Of a stretch of 64,000 nt of DNA, positions 46,627 to 59,030 are shown piece after piece. Below the pieces are notes generated by a model. It did no database searches. It saw only the letters and a program-made list of their open reading frames with translations, and was not told the origin of the DNA. The first letter of the stretch is position 1, and every line of letters starts with the position of its first letter. A program made the translations under genes and the position numbers. Source of the DNA: Parelaphostrongylus tenuis (Eukaryota > Nematoda > Chromadorea > Rhabditida > Metastrongylidae); the NCBI GenBank assembly GCA_019055375.1, contig JAHQIW010000773.1, forward strand, positions 1 to 64,000, given 5' to 3'.

Positions 46627-47710
46627 CGTGTTTGTGACTATCGTCAACCATCTGCAACCAAAGATGGCAGCGAGTTTAAGCTTTAAAAGTGGGACTTGCG
46701 TGCGTTACGATGCCCGAAACGGGCCAGAAATTATCTGCGACCAGCAGTACCAGTATAGGCGGATAATCCAAGTGTCCAAGCACGTCATGGGAATACCTTG
46801 GAAAGGTCAGTGGTCTGTTGTCTATTTGGTCGTTCTAAACCATTTTGAAAAGTGCTAATGCTGATGGGTTTCTAAGATATTACTACTCATATGAATAGTC
46901 TTCACAGACCGTGTTGGCTCATTCAGTTCTTTTATTCGCTTTCTTGCGTCACAACTGTCATTCATAGATAATGTCGGCACAGAGGTGTGTTCGAGTGTAT
47001 ATGCCGGTCATCAAAGCTCTGGACTCACTCTTCTCAACAATCTAAAATGGCAAAATGGTGCAACACTTGTTTGAAAATAGTTCACACGCTGTCATTAAAT
47101 TCAGGGCTCTCCAGCTAGGCTAACTCAGCACTCCAAAGAAAAGAGACTCGTTCACTATTCAATCGCTTCCGTGACGGAAGAAAAATCGCCAGGCAACAGC
47201 GCGACACATTAAAACTTCAAAGACCTTCTTAATAATGACTGCGAGGGAATGGATAAGCTACAAAAACTGTTGGAATCCGAGCATCGGTTGTGAAAAATGG
47301 ATCGAGTGAAAAATGCTGATTGGGATGATCCTTTCTAGAATGATCCACACGGATTGCCGACTGCTTTAATTATGACCTGTGAAAACCATAGTATGGCGGC
47401 CTACGGCTTCGAAGAGAAGCACGCTCGAGAATATTTATAACGAAGACATTGTAAGCCGCAGCTGATCCCACAGGTATATATGAATGCCCTTGTCTAAAAA
47501 GGATGTATTACAGTGAATTGAATATAAGAAATTTTGGAATTTGAGCAATATGTACACATGAGTAGTTTGTCACAGAAATTGGTGAAGCTTTACAATCTAA
47601 TAGTTCTGCGATAAAATTTAGTTCGTCTTGACGCACTTTCTTGACCATTAACTACCAGATTCAAACAGGAATGTGAGAAATCGCGTAAAAGAGGTATTGG
47701 AAAATATGAT
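46627..47710. other. No supportable gene
   Basis: A 76-codon frame at 46628-46858 and short frames near 47130-47450 may be continuation of retroelement debris. Nothing was identified. Confidence 0.35.
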
Positions 47711-47716
47711 GTTGAG

Positions 47717-47818
47717 TGCTGTGCAAAACTTTGACGTCAGGCTAGAATTGAACGCGTAATCACCTTTTCTGGGGCGCATGCTTACCACTTGCTAATCACT
47801 ACTGACGCCTTTTTTGCT
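47717..47818 (-). repeat. tRNA-like short element (family T), copy 2, degenerate
   Basis: GTGCTGTGCAAAA on the plus strand, then GACGTCAG, a T-arm remnant (AGAATTGAACGCG) and CTGACGC at 47812-47818 follow the same order as the copies at 32.3 and 60.2 kb. Confidence 0.65.
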
Positions 47819-47866
47819 ACACTCTTTTTACGTATTGCAAAAATTTATTAAGAATGCACATAATGC

Positions 47867-49980
47867 ATGCGTTCCTTGGATTGGTCACAGAGAATTCCTC
47901 AAAAAACGCTGACAAATCGAGTTCTGGTGAGATTCTCAAAACGAAGATCTCGCTATTGTTTCACGTTTATGAAACCAATAAAGAAAACGCATCGGTTACA
48001 CCTTAAGCTGAACCAAATCAATCAATTTAGTTCAGATGCTGATTCATGTGGTTGTCGAGGATTACCTGGCGAGCGATCGGCGATCGGCGTCGTGAGATAT
48101 GTGCAAAACTGGACATCAACTGGATTTCACATGCGACGTGCTTTACATGTCATCCAATCCGTAGGCTATATCAAATCCACTTCGGTTAAAACTGATATTT
48201 AATCACATTAACACCAGAAGCTGCTTGGTAGAACAAAAAGGTAGCTCAAACTAAAGCTTATAGTTGACATAATGTAAACCTAATAATGCATCAGTCCACT
48301 CTAAACTTTAAACAGAAGAGTGATCGTGCAGTTTTTTTTTTTTGATAACTTGATCTTCATCAGCACCTGCGCAAACAGTTCTTCGATACGAAAATCCTCT
48401 TATGCGTAGTTCATACTGATTTACTTCCATCCTTCTAGGAGACTTGCCAGCATAGTTGATAATACATTTTTTAAAACAAGCTGGTAAGTGAACTAACTGC
48501 TCCTTAAGCGCAATACGTCTGTTGCTACGAGATTAACGCCTAATCGGACTGCAGGGTTTGCTGGCCGATGACAAAAACGGTAATTCTGACGACATCGTGG
48601 GGTCGGTTGCTTTCGCACATATGGTAGAAGAGTGGATTATGCATATTATGCCTAATACATACCTACAACACTCTCACAGCTTATCCTCCTTTCCCAATTC
48701 CATCTTCGAATTTCACTTCATCTGTCTTTGGAGACCTAATTTCCAATTTTTAACAAAAAATTAATTCGAAGGATCTTATATCCAACTCAGAAGCCATTAT
48801 CGTAAGTCTATTAACTCCAATTCAAACACTATTCTACAGAACATTACGTATGCAAATTCTTGATATTAAGGAAAAACTCTTGTCTCAAATGCCTAACTGG
48901 CTATCTGACTACTGCTCATTTCAATTTCGCAAGGTTTAGTGAGAATGGAATGAGTCGTAACAGCCCTGATTTCGATTTTTAAGTGGAAAAACACACGCTG
49001 ATTTTTGAATCGCAATGAGAGAGTGATTTTGAGAAACTTTTTTGGATATGTTTTGGCGAATCGGTTGCACACATGGAATTTTTTACCATGTTGTGCTCGT
49101 CTCTCGCAAATCGTTCTCTGTCCTCTTATCGTGACTGATCGAGCATCAGTGAGTCACGACTGCTTTTCGCGTTCTTCGATGATGAAGATTGAGTGATAGA
49201 CGACGAGATCGACCATCATGAGTGAGACTAATGTGGCGCCTTCCGTTTTTAAAGATTTTTCTCATGATTAAGTAATAAAGATTGAGTTGTAGGAGGGGAA
49301 TCTGTGTAATTGAATTCCATACTTCCCGATGAACACGGGGAATTTGCTTACAAATCTGTCTTTGATTTACTCTTGCAAAGTGACAAATGGAGAAATTCGA
49401 ATTATGTCTATTGCTTCAAAATAACATAATTTTTCACTTTTCTCTATCGGAAGATTTTTCAAATATTCAATGTGGCGCAGCTCTCCTTCTTATTCAGGTG
49501 ACCTGCTTTTTCTATTTGGGGAACATTCATAGTAGACATAATAAAGGTGCTAGTCTTCAAGATATTGTCTTTTTCCATAGGGTGAGAGGATACTTTAAAT
49601 TCAAAAAGGCAAGATTACAAGACATATATTTTAGAATGCCATTTATCATCATGGCATTCATCTCATGACAGAGTGGAAGTCTCTCGTGTTCGCTGCTCTT
49701 CCAAATCCTTGTTTTTTCTTGATGAACGAAGAGTAATTTCAAAGTGCTTGTATTGGAAGTCTTACAGATAGTGAGTATTTACGTCATAGGAAAGAAAAGC
49801 TTTTGTTTATCATGTGGTAACATTCAGTATGAAAAGCGTTTGTTTGCTTATAGCATTCTCTCGGAGTTATGGTAAACGCTTTTTGCGAAGCTATGTCCAA
49901 CTGTCCACACCCGCTATCATTGCGCTCTACGTGTACAAGTGTAAAAAAGTCGTCTTCGTGAGGGCGGATCGTTACCTGCG
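47867..49980. other. No firm gene
   Basis: Plus-strand frames at 47867-48202 and 48558-48764 (LLADDKNGNSDDIVGSVAFA, after a CTGCAG acceptor-like site) look partly exon-like but could not be assigned. 49200-49980 leads into the collagen 2 promoter. Confidence 0.35.
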
Positions 49981-49981
49981 A

Positions 49982-49988
49982 TATAAAA
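49982..49988 (+). promoter_or_regulatory. TATA box, collagen gene 2
   Basis: TATAAAA lies 35 bp before the ATG at 50024, a spacing like that of the other two collagens. Confidence 0.65.
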
Positions 49989-50023
49989 GGTGTGACCATG
50001 AACGGTGATTGAGAAGCACGCTC

Positions 50024-51529
50024 ATGGACATCGACACCAAAATCAAGGCGTATCGTTTTGTCGCCTATTCAGCAGTCGTATTCTCGGTGATCGCCGTGCT
50101 CTCCGTCTGTATGACATTACCTATTGTCTACAACTATGTACACACCGTTCGCCAACAACTTCATAATGAAGCCGTTCTGTGTAAGGTGAGGTTCTGGCCG
50201 ACAATTATTGGAACTGAATTTCCATTCATGACGAGGTAAAAAAGCAATCGTTGAATGAGCAAATACGCGACTGAGGTATTTATTTTATGATGTACTTATG
50301 AGAAACATTGTCAAGATGTTAGGCATTTTCACAACATTCTTTTCCAGAGAATTTGTTGCTCTCATTGAGGATTGTTAATTAGTGAAAGATAAAATAATCA
50401 GCCATTCAAATAGAGCAATAATCCAGTAACAAACTGACAGTTTTGCTTTGTTTTAGCGCTGTAAATTTTGTTATAACACACCAAGTAAGCGCCTAGACAT
50501 TGGTACTGCTCACTTTCTCACCAAATTCTTGATTTTATTATGATCACTTTATTTTTATTCTAGGAATCGACAAGAGACGTATGGGCCGATGTGTATAATT
50601 TGAGGCAGCATCAATTTCCACTTAATCGCACAGCCCGTCAAGTCGACTATGAAGAATCAGACACAGAAAGCGATACCGATTATATCGCCATGACGCGAGT
50701 TGTTCCTGGACATCAAGCTGATAATATATGTGCAGGCTGCTGTATACCTGGTCCGGCAGGAGCTCCGGGAGCTCCTGGAAGACCTGGGCGACCGGGAAAA
50801 CCAGGTGCACCTGGTATGCCAGGCGTTCCTGGACGGCCTCCTCCATTGCCTTGCGACACCATTACTCCTCCACCGTGCAAGCCTTGCCCACAAGGACCGC
50901 CTGGGCCACCTGGACCTCCGGGCGAACCAGGAGACAGTGGGATGAATGGCGAACCGGGACCGCCTGGAGACGATGGGGCTCCGGGAGATCAAGGACCGAA
51001 AGGTCCTTACGGACCACCCGGAAGACCTGGATCTCCAGGGGAACCTGGTGAAATAGGTGTGCCAGCAGTATGTGAACCACCTCAAGCAGGAGATCCTGGA
51101 CCTAATGGAGATCCTGGACTCGAAGGGCCCGTTGGACCCGTTGGACCACCCGGAGTCAACGGACTTTCAGGTGGGTCTCTGTCTATAAACAATATAATCA
51201 ATATTAGATTGCAGTAAGATGTAGATTTCGTAAGATTTTTTCACGCACAGTTCACACCTATCCAGTTCTTCTCAGCAATACAGTCCGCATATAAAAAGGC
51301 AATTCATTTAAGGAGCGTGAAAACTGAAATGCGTGGTGCAGGCATATGAGTTCTAGGTCAACCTGGCGCAAAAGGACCTCCTGGACCAGACGGAAAGCCA
51401 GGAGCGGATGGAAATCCTGGCCGTCCAGGACAGCCAGGACCACCTGGACGGCCGGGAGAACGTGGCATCTGCCCAAAATACTGCGCCATTGATGGAGGGA
51501 TCTTCTTTGAGGACGGCACTCGACGCTAG
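50024..51529 (+). CDS. Cuticle collagen, gene 2 (three exons)
   Basis: Exons 50024-50185, 50564-51170 and 51357-51529 encode 313 residues; junctions are AAG/GTGAGG, CTAG/GAATCG, TCAG/GTGGGT and TCTAG/GTCAAC. Exon 1 has the nematode cuticle collagen N-terminal domain ([20 protein letters not shown]) ending VLCK. Exon 2 has the NRTARQVDY processing site followed by an acidic insert ([11 protein letters not shown]) that genes 1 and 3 lack. Cys clusters are [19 protein letters not shown] and the terminal [12 protein letters not shown] then IFFEDGTRR. The second intron lies within the last Gly-X-Y run and is absent in genes 1 and 3. No frameshift is seen. A typical secreted structural cuticle protein; the exact orthologue within the large family cannot be told. 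Confidence 0.95.
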
Positions 51530-54025
51530 CAGAAGAGAAGTGTTGACATATAGTTGTGAAAGTCTCAAACTAAAATTAAAATTGCTTTGTCTGATTTAAC
51601 TCAGAGAGTTTCGTTAGAATGATTACCGGTAAATGTTTCGATAAGAATTTGAATGCTTATGTAGCTTTCCATCTGTTTTCAACTATTTGCGGTTTTGATG
51701 CTGTAAATCTCATCACCACTATCTTAAACTTTGAAAATTAGAAATTATCACTTAAAACGTTTAGAACATCCAGACCTATTACAAATAAAGCCAAAAAATA
51801 TATTGTATAAGCTCATGCAGGAAGTTGTATAGAAGTGTAAATAAATGCATCTCGTTCTACTTACATGAGCAAAAACGCGACGAAATTGAAGCACAAGGTG
51901 TTAATTTGCTTCTGGATGCAGTAGGAGAATGGGAGAAAAAGCATCGTAAATAAACATTTAAAAATGGGTCAGTTTATTATGAATTATCAATTAAAGTGGG
52001 CTTGTAATCGTCAAGGAGTTCTAAATCTGTAATGTTGTGAGAAAAGAAACCAGTGATAGTGGGAAGTCTCAAAAGTATTCCTTATTATGGAACGACTATC
52101 TTTGAAGTGGACAACTAAAAGAATAGTTAGATATAGATAAAGATTTGCGTCTTCGGTAATTCTACATTGAAACTGAAGGCTTATGTTATGTTGATGGATA
52201 GATTTCACAGAATGTAACGATTCTCAGACAGAACGCCAGTAAGATTTATCGTTTCTAATTAAGTAGTTGATCCGAAAAATATAATGGATTGGAATGAAAG
52301 TGTACAGCTTTACCAATGATATTCAGAAAATGCTAATCGGAAAAAAAGAACTGTATTCAATTGCAAAAATAGTAAGAAACTAATAATCAAGAATGTTCTG
52401 CGAATATGTCGTTCCAAACCCTTTGACACTCCAGCAATAAGCACCAAATTTAACCAGAGGCGACTAAAATTGCATGATCCTCGTGCGTTTAATTGTGAAT
52501 TTTCTTGCGAACATTTTTATATACAACTTGCCTATAATTAATTTGGAATGAAGCTGAGTTTGGGTAAAAATTCGCTTGCTACTTGTACTCGCATGGCGCG
52601 TAGGGGAAAATGTTGGTGAAGCGGCGCGGAAGATTTTTGGAGCTTGGGGCGATAATCGATTGTCTTTCCTGTAATGCGAGTTCATGCTAATTTCTTACGG
52701 TAATTATCGAAATTGCTATTCTTAGAGAATTTTTGTCATTGGCTAACACAATGAACTTCAAGCTGGCCAAATAACAGCAATTTTTTGTAAAAAGGCATTG
52801 CGTCATCGTAAATACAAAGTTAGTTGATGTCGTCACTATCGATGTCAACTACAAGAATTTCCAGTTTTACTGCTGAGTAAATATTATCCAGGACGTCGCC
52901 AATAAGCCTTGTGAAGCAAATCCTCTTTTAACGTCAACCCGCAAAATTCTCTCAAAACGGCAACTATGTGGGTAATGTCAAAGAGTTTCACTAGGCCATT
53001 TCCCACACAAACCTCAAGCATTCTCATCTCTTTCAGGTAGATGAATATGGAAGCTAAACTATTCCCCTCCCCCCACCCCTTTCCTCAATCAGATCTCATT
53101 GGAAATTAGTTGATCTTTCGAGTAACTACTCTAGCTTCGTAACACTGAAAAGTCATATCGAAGGACTTTGACGAAAAAGGTGAAGTTCGTAATAAACTGC
53201 ACTCTCACCGATATTTTCGTAGCGTTCCTACATAAGGGACAAATATAACAGAATCATATACAACTCAGGTGGCAAGAGTCTCTCACGCATATATTCATCC
53301 TGTACCATTATGTCAGTTTTACATTCTTAAATTGTGCTATTCTATGATGTTTTCACAATTTTCTTTTTTTTTCGAATCACAATCCAACAACCTATTAGTG
53401 TTGATTTTTTTTAAACCAATAATTGCATTTTCCTGTACGATACTTTTTTATTCTTTATTTTCTTCAAATAACTGCAACAATGCTTTTGTAAATATGGAGA
53501 TCAAAATAAGTTCGACAGATTTGTTCAAACAATACGACAGCCAGCGCTTGATTCTGTTTTAGTAGGTGTCATAATTTCTTTGATTACTAATACCTCGAGA
53601 TCTATCTGTGTTGATGGGAGAATGGGTAGGCCCCGTACCTCAAAGCCGCGAAGTTGATACCTTTAATAATCTGAGAAGCTGCCTCACCATCGATAGCACT
53701 TAGAGAAGTTATAGCACCACTGTTCGAAGATTCTAATAGGAGTCGACTATGCCAGTAGTGAACTGTGAGGCCTTCGGTGTACCCTATGAGGCCTTTCTGG
53801 AATCATTGGTCGATTTGCATTATTTTTCTTGGGTATCTCTTGACGGCAGTTCTTCTTTCTGATGTAGCGCTATTATATAATAATGTGAGGCCTGCTTTGA
53901 AATTCATCAGTTTGGAATTGAGTTGTAATAAACGTTCTGCTATCAATCTTTTGATAACCTGAAGCTGTTTCAACTCCGGACTTACCAGTCAATTATATTT
54001 TAAATCTTAACTGAACTCGTTTTAA
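51530..54025. other. Collagen 2 3' flank and AT-rich spacer
   Basis: AATAAA at 51784-51789 is a likely poly(A) signal about 255 bp after the stop. A short frame at about 51877-51957 (IEAQGVNLLLDAVGEWEKKH) is suggestive but too short to call. Nothing else is supported. Confidence 0.45.
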
Positions 54026-54038
54026 GAAGTTGTAATAA

Positions 54039-54336
54039 AAAGGATAAAGGATAAAGCTCTCGGCGTTGATCAATCCCTGAGGGATGCGCCATGCATTCGA
54101 CTTCAATTTCTGACTTCGTTTGAGGTGATTGAATGCACATCTGGCCTTTACAATGACTCGCGGTGGCCTCCCGCTGAACCGAGTCAGTGCTGCTTATCCA
54201 AGTCTTAGACTTGTCTGGTACCAATTTACCGACCCCGGAGGGATGGATGGCTTGGTGAGCCATGAGCGCGAGATCGAACCAGTGACCTCGTGTGCGACGC
54301 AGGGCACCTCTAACCACTGCGCCACATGCGCTCTAC
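54039..54336 (-). mobile_element. SINE-A copy with 13-bp target-site duplication
   Basis: Minus orientation: the head with box A (TGGCGCAGTGG) starts at the right end near 54336, then comes the body, and the tail with TTTATCCTTTATCC ends at 54039. Perfect direct repeats GAAGTTGTAATAA flank it at 54026-54038 and 54337-54349. The sequence is very close to the 27.2 kb copy, so both are fairly recent insertions. Confidence 0.92.
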
Positions 54337-54544
54337 GAAGTTGTAATAATATGTTCATATTGCTAAAGTTTCGATGCGTTCCGTCCTCATCAGGGCCGAC
54401 TGATCCAAGTCGATGCTCCATGATCGTTCGTCCTCTTCGTGATGATCGCCTTCGTCTCGTTCGGGTCTGATTTTTATTAGAGAAGACCGCCTAAATAAGA
54501 ACTTTACCCGGCAATGCTCCTTTCATACGGGACGGTTGTTGATT

Positions 54545-54950
54545 TTAATTTGTGAGAATGTTCAAAGCTAAGGTTGCCAGAGCCATTCGCAAATTTGGGC
54601 AGTGTCGCTCTCTCTATTAGTGGCCCACGCTCCACACTGAACCGTACTCTATAGCAGGGATGGGGAGACGTTGTTCTTTATAATAGCGCGTGATTGTGTT
54701 GTCCCCACCTTTTCAGTCAATGGATGGCTGCTGATAGTGAGTATGTAGAAACCCATCTCATCAATTTTGAACCTCGCTTCAAACATTCAACAAGCTTGTG
54801 AGAATGTTTAAAGCCTCACCGAGGTCTATACGTCAGAGTGACACGTACGTTTCGGCGTTGTCGCTCGCCCCATCAGTGGCCCATTCTCACAAACTATATT
54901 GAATATTTAAAGCGAGGTTCGAAACGGTCAATGAGATGGTTGGTGGTAGT
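54545..54950. repeat. Family C repeat, copies 3 and 4 in tandem
   Basis: TGTGAGAATGTTCAAAGCTA at about 54551 and TGTGAGAATGTTTAAAGCCT at about 54796 begin two similarly ordered units. Each is followed by a GTCGCTCTCTCTATTAGTGG or GTCGCTCGCCCCATCAGTGG block. Between them TTTTCAGTCAATGGATGG and a TGAACCTCGCTTCAAACATT arm allow folding. Confidence 0.65.
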
Positions 54951-57169
54951 GGTTGTCCAGCGATAATAGTTGCTTTTCATTAGACGACTCATCCTGCAGA
55001 ATTCGCGCAAATATTGGCTTATAAGAGCTTTACAACCACTTGAGAATAAATTCGTTTGTGACAACTTCATGAGACTGGCTTATTCAAGAAAGAATATAAG
55101 GTGTTAACCAATTTTAGGAGTTCAAAATTGAGATGTCAAAACATCAATTTTGACAAATCTACTTCTACGACGTCGATCTCATAAGGAAACGCAGACGGTC
55201 GCAAACGTCTATCAAGTATGAAGCTGAGAAGGTCGTAAACAAATACACTCCAAAAATGAGGAGGGTACGGGCAAATGCTAGCACACCTCGTCACAGTTTA
55301 CAAAAGAATCCTCTGTACGTATCTTGACTGCTCTCTGTTAATTACATGGATTTTGAGTGATCCATTGAGCCACTTCACGTTCGGATATTCGATTCTAAAT
55401 ATCGTCAAATTTGTTTTGAGAAAATGGTGTAGGTACTCATAGTGCATCACTTTGAAAAAAAGCCAGTATTAAAACTTGCCTCTTTTTGCGACTTTGCAAT
55501 ACTCAAGTGCTTTGTGATCTCAATTACAATGACTTATGTGTGTGAGAACAATCAGTTTAAGTGTTTTTACGGATCGCGAATCCTCCGGCCACAGCAACAA
55601 CAGCTTACCGAGAGTTCTGAATCTTCCAAACTGAAAAAGATTCCAACATTCATCCAGAAACTCAGTTGAAAGTAATCATGCGCAAGAGGTGATTCCAAGT
55701 AGTTCTGCGTGCGACAAAGCAAGTTGGAGATCTCCATGACTACGGCTTCACTTACCCAATCACTGACGGATAACAGGTGACTTGAAGGATGGTAAATAAA
55801 GTGTTCAGGATCGTGTAATCTTTGAGGGAATTACCATTTATGCGACTCTTTCAAGCACCTTAAAAGGTTATTGAAACCGTATGTATCTTATACAATGCGA
55901 TAAATTAGACTCGCGATAAACTATGAATGTGAGAATTCGGCTGCCGCACCGTGGAGATTTGGAAAATATGGTGAACCTCACTCCGCGAGATAGAATCGGA
56001 GACCAAATGCCGCGCTCATGAAAGTGATTACACATGACTTTTTGTCAGTATACATCGAATTTGATGGAAACCTTCAATCACACATACGAAAAATGAAGCC
56101 AGAGTGCAATGGGACGAATCCTCAAAACTACGTTGGTCTAAGTCCACATTTTGTTTCGAAAAATCACAGCATAATATGGTTTTGATGATATGGTAAACGA
56201 AGGTTTATTTTTGGTAGTATACATCAGTCATAGTCGGTTTTTGACAAGAAAATAGAGAGTAGTCATTTATCATTACCAGTATAACGGCTTATTTTTCATA
56301 CTTCCAGTGAAAATTATGAACTCAATAGCCGTGGTTAGCATATGAAGAAAACGTCACCGCTTTTTATCGAAATCCACTCGCAGGTGTTCTGCGAACCTTC
56401 ATAAAGAGGTAAAACACTGCTCTTTGATTTCTTATGAATGTGTAGATTGTGCTCTTACTTCAAGTGACCTAACGTTAGAAACCTCGTCTTATGATGGTTT
56501 CTTATACCTTCATCCTTCAAGATACAGCAACTTTTGAATGAACGAAACTTAAATTCAAAAGTCTTTGAAGCAAAGGTAGTGCATGATTACTGTATTAATT
56601 CTAAAGTGAGCTTATAATTTTATAAACGATGTATCACTGAGAAAACCATACTACCATTTACGAAAGTATCACTGGAGATTTTGATCTACTAGAAATGGTC
56701 TGATAAATTAAGCACAAAAATGGTATATTTTTTTGTTAAATCAAAATATACACCCTTTTAATTGAAAATTCGTTCTTATCTTTGCTGCATTCATGATTCC
56801 ATACGCTACATGAGGGCGAATGATTGGATTTTGAAATTTTTTTCCGCAAATTTAGAAACTCGATAAAAAATTTAGATGTTCAAGCGATAGAAAAATTATT
56901 TCTCTTTCACAGTTGTTACGTAATTATTACGCGTCAATAATACTGAATTAGCTATGTTCATCTTGAAGGCAGAAGTAAAATAAATGCTCAAAGGGCGATC
57001 GCCTTCTTTTCCTGAAAAAGTCATTAACTAAGCATTCAATGATTCCCAATGATTAGTTCCCCTGAGTGTAAGGCAAGTCGAAATCTCTGTGATAAAAATA
57101 AAAATTATAGGACATTAGATACTACCATCAAGGCGTGATCTCGCCTAAGTGTGCTCCTGAGATCGGAAT
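54951..57169. other. No supportable gene
   Basis: AT-rich. A 75-codon frame at 55442-55669 has no recognised features. No named repeat seen. Confidence 0.4.
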
Positions 57170-57600
57170 TCATTGAAATAAACTTGGAAATCATGAACCA
57201 TTGAAGACCGTCTATGCAAAGAAAGCGGTTGCATATTCTGCCCTTATGGCAGAGGCAGAGATTGTATGAGTCCGTGTACGATATATCAGATCTCTTGTAC
57301 CGCATGTGGTGAAGAATACATTGGTGGAACGGGTAGAACACTGTACGTCCTCATCAAAGAGCACCTAGGCGGGAAGTTGAACAGTCAAACAAGTAAGCCT
57401 TTAGGTGCTCAAAGGGTAGAAAAATGGGCTCCGATGTGCGAGCAAGAATCTTGGGGCGAGAATCAGAAACATTAGAGCGAAAAACCTTCAAAGCCTCTTC
57501 TATAAACCGCAAAGGCCCAAAAATGAATAGAAGGGAAGAAAGCCTAAACATAATAAGTGATATGGCACCTTATCTCAGATTCACCTTCTAGTCTCAGCCT
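57170..57600 (+). pseudogene. Penelope-like element relic, GIY-YIG endonuclease end
   Basis: The frame reads CKESGCIFCPYG then CTIYQISCTACGEEYIGGTG and RTLYVLIKEHLGGKLNS. The Cys residues before the domain, the Y-Q-I ... E-E-Y-I-G core, and the R and E-H positions match the GIY-YIG endonuclease joined to the reverse transcriptase of Penelope-like retroelements. After stops and a frameshift, RPKMNRREESLNIISDMAPY and LRF match the usual C-terminal end. The reverse transcriptase itself is not present. Dead fragment. Confidence 0.8.
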
Positions 57601-57854
57601 GAGCATGGTTCATTTAACATGGTGTGTCACATAAGACCGGTGACCTCATCTATATAAGTATAAATAGGGTTGAATTGTTGAATTGTTTCATATTGGAATC
57701 TTGACTAGACTGTTAAATTCTTTCAAATAGGAATCTTGGTGTATACGAAATGATAATTGAAAACCTCTCGTTTTAAGTGTTTCTTTAGAATACTCTCAAA
57801 TTTCAATATGCCTGGTAGTTGTTATTGAGCCTTGCATGTGGTCTAGTATTGACA

Positions 57855-58140
57855 TTTATACGGTGGCACGTGTTTCGGTCTTGCACAGCTTCTTCAGTAG
57901 CACAGTACCACGCAGAAGTACTATTTACAGGCTTCATTAAGTGATAATATTACTGAATAGGCAGTGTTGTACACTCGATTGTCGTTGGCTGGTATCGTCA
58001 AATCTCTTTCCACAATGTAGGGAGGTTGGGTTCTCCCCAGAGGATTTGGCTAAGACGAAAAGCACTGTGCTACAGACGAGGCTGTGCAAGGCCGAAACTC
58101 GTGTGCAGCACTCACTGTATAAGTGCTCACAACAGGCCAC
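57855..58140. repeat. Foldback element, family B, copy 2
   Basis: GGCACGTGTTTCGGTCTTGC and TTCAGTAGCACAGTACC on the left face AGCACTGTGCTACAGACGAG and GCAAGGCCGAAACTCGTGTG on the right, followed by CACTGTATAAGTGC. The arms differ by scattered mismatches. No coding capacity. Confidence 0.7.
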
Positions 58141-58469
58141 ATGTTTGGCTAGAAAAACACTATCAGACATTCAATTGAATAATCAGATATGGTATGATAT
58201 AGTACGTCTAGGCTCTGATGAAGGAGGATTGCAGAAACATTACTCATTGAATTTTCAGTAAGAAGACGTATCAACCTCGTGCTAGTTTTAACCAATGAAA
58301 AGCACATGCGTTAATTGCATTAGTTCCTGCTTTGCTTCTTGAGCCCAGCTACAACGATCTGGAAATTCACGGTCTGAGCGCCTTTACTTTTGTATAAACC
58401 TAATATTATGGCTTAGTAATTCCTTTGATATTTATCTCGATCATTTGCAACATAATTCATAATTATAGT

Positions 58470-58680
58470 AAAATTACAATATGCCTTGCAATCATTTTCG
58501 AGCCACGCATGTCAGTGGTCTGTCAATGAGGGCTGACTTATAGAGCCCGATACACGTGTTTCGATCTTGCGATCTCGTCACTCGGGCAGTATCGGACTCT
58601 ATAAGTCAGCTCTCGTTGACAGACCACTGACATATGTGGCTCAGAAATGATTGCAAGGCATATTGAAATTTAAGCTGTCG
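58470..58680. repeat. Long palindrome (foldback family D), copy 1
   Basis: CAATATGCCTTGCAATCATT, GTCAGTGGTCTGTCAATGAG and GCTGACTTATAGAGCCCGAT on the left are mirrored by TATAAGTCAGCTCTCGTTGA, CAGACCACTGACATATGTGG and AATGATTGCAAGGCATATTG on the right. The arms are about 85 bp with few mismatches and enclose a centre with CGATCTTGCGATCTCGTC. Confidence 0.85.
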
Positions 58681-58889
58681 TCTTAAGAAAACACTCGAAA
58701 CCAATGTTATGATATATTGAGTATATTAGCCACGGCAATCGAGTATACAACACTCTGTGTTTAGTGAGTTTTTCGCTGGACATAGAGTGTAAAGCGTTCT
58801 TCCTCGCTAACTCTTAGTGTGGGGACTGGAGCACCCACAGAGATTAGCAAAAGACGAGAAAGGGTAACTGCTCGACTGACGAGATCGCA

Positions 58890-59030
58890 AGATCAAAACA
58901 CGTGTATCGGGCTCTCAGCCCTCATTGAAAGACCACTGACATGCGTGGCTCAAAAATGATTGCAAGGTCAATTGAAATTTGAGCTGTGGTCTCAAGAAAA
59001 CACTCGAAACGATGTTATGATATAGTAAAA
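58890..59030. repeat. Foldback family D, right-arm copy
   Basis: GACCACTGACATGCGTGGCT, AAAAATGATTGCAAGG and TCAAGAAAACACTCGAAAC repeat the right arm and flank of the 58.5 kb palindrome, including its downstream unique part (58680-58720), so it is a second copy rather than a chance match. Confidence 0.75.

Noticed and set aside
50657..51085. Arg/Ser/Trp-rich minus-strand frames over collagen 2 and similar ones over collagens 1 and 3
   Set aside because: They are antisense shadows of the collagen exons; repeated GGN-CCN codons give open frames on both strands.
51877..51957. Possible terminal exon after collagen 2
   Set aside because: Only about 25 codons, an equally open alternative frame with an ATG overlaps it, and there is no clear acceptor.
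54000..54470. 105- and 113-codon frames at 54.0-54.5 kb
   Set aside because: They lie inside a SINE copy and its complement, and the same peptides recur in the 27.2 kb copy.
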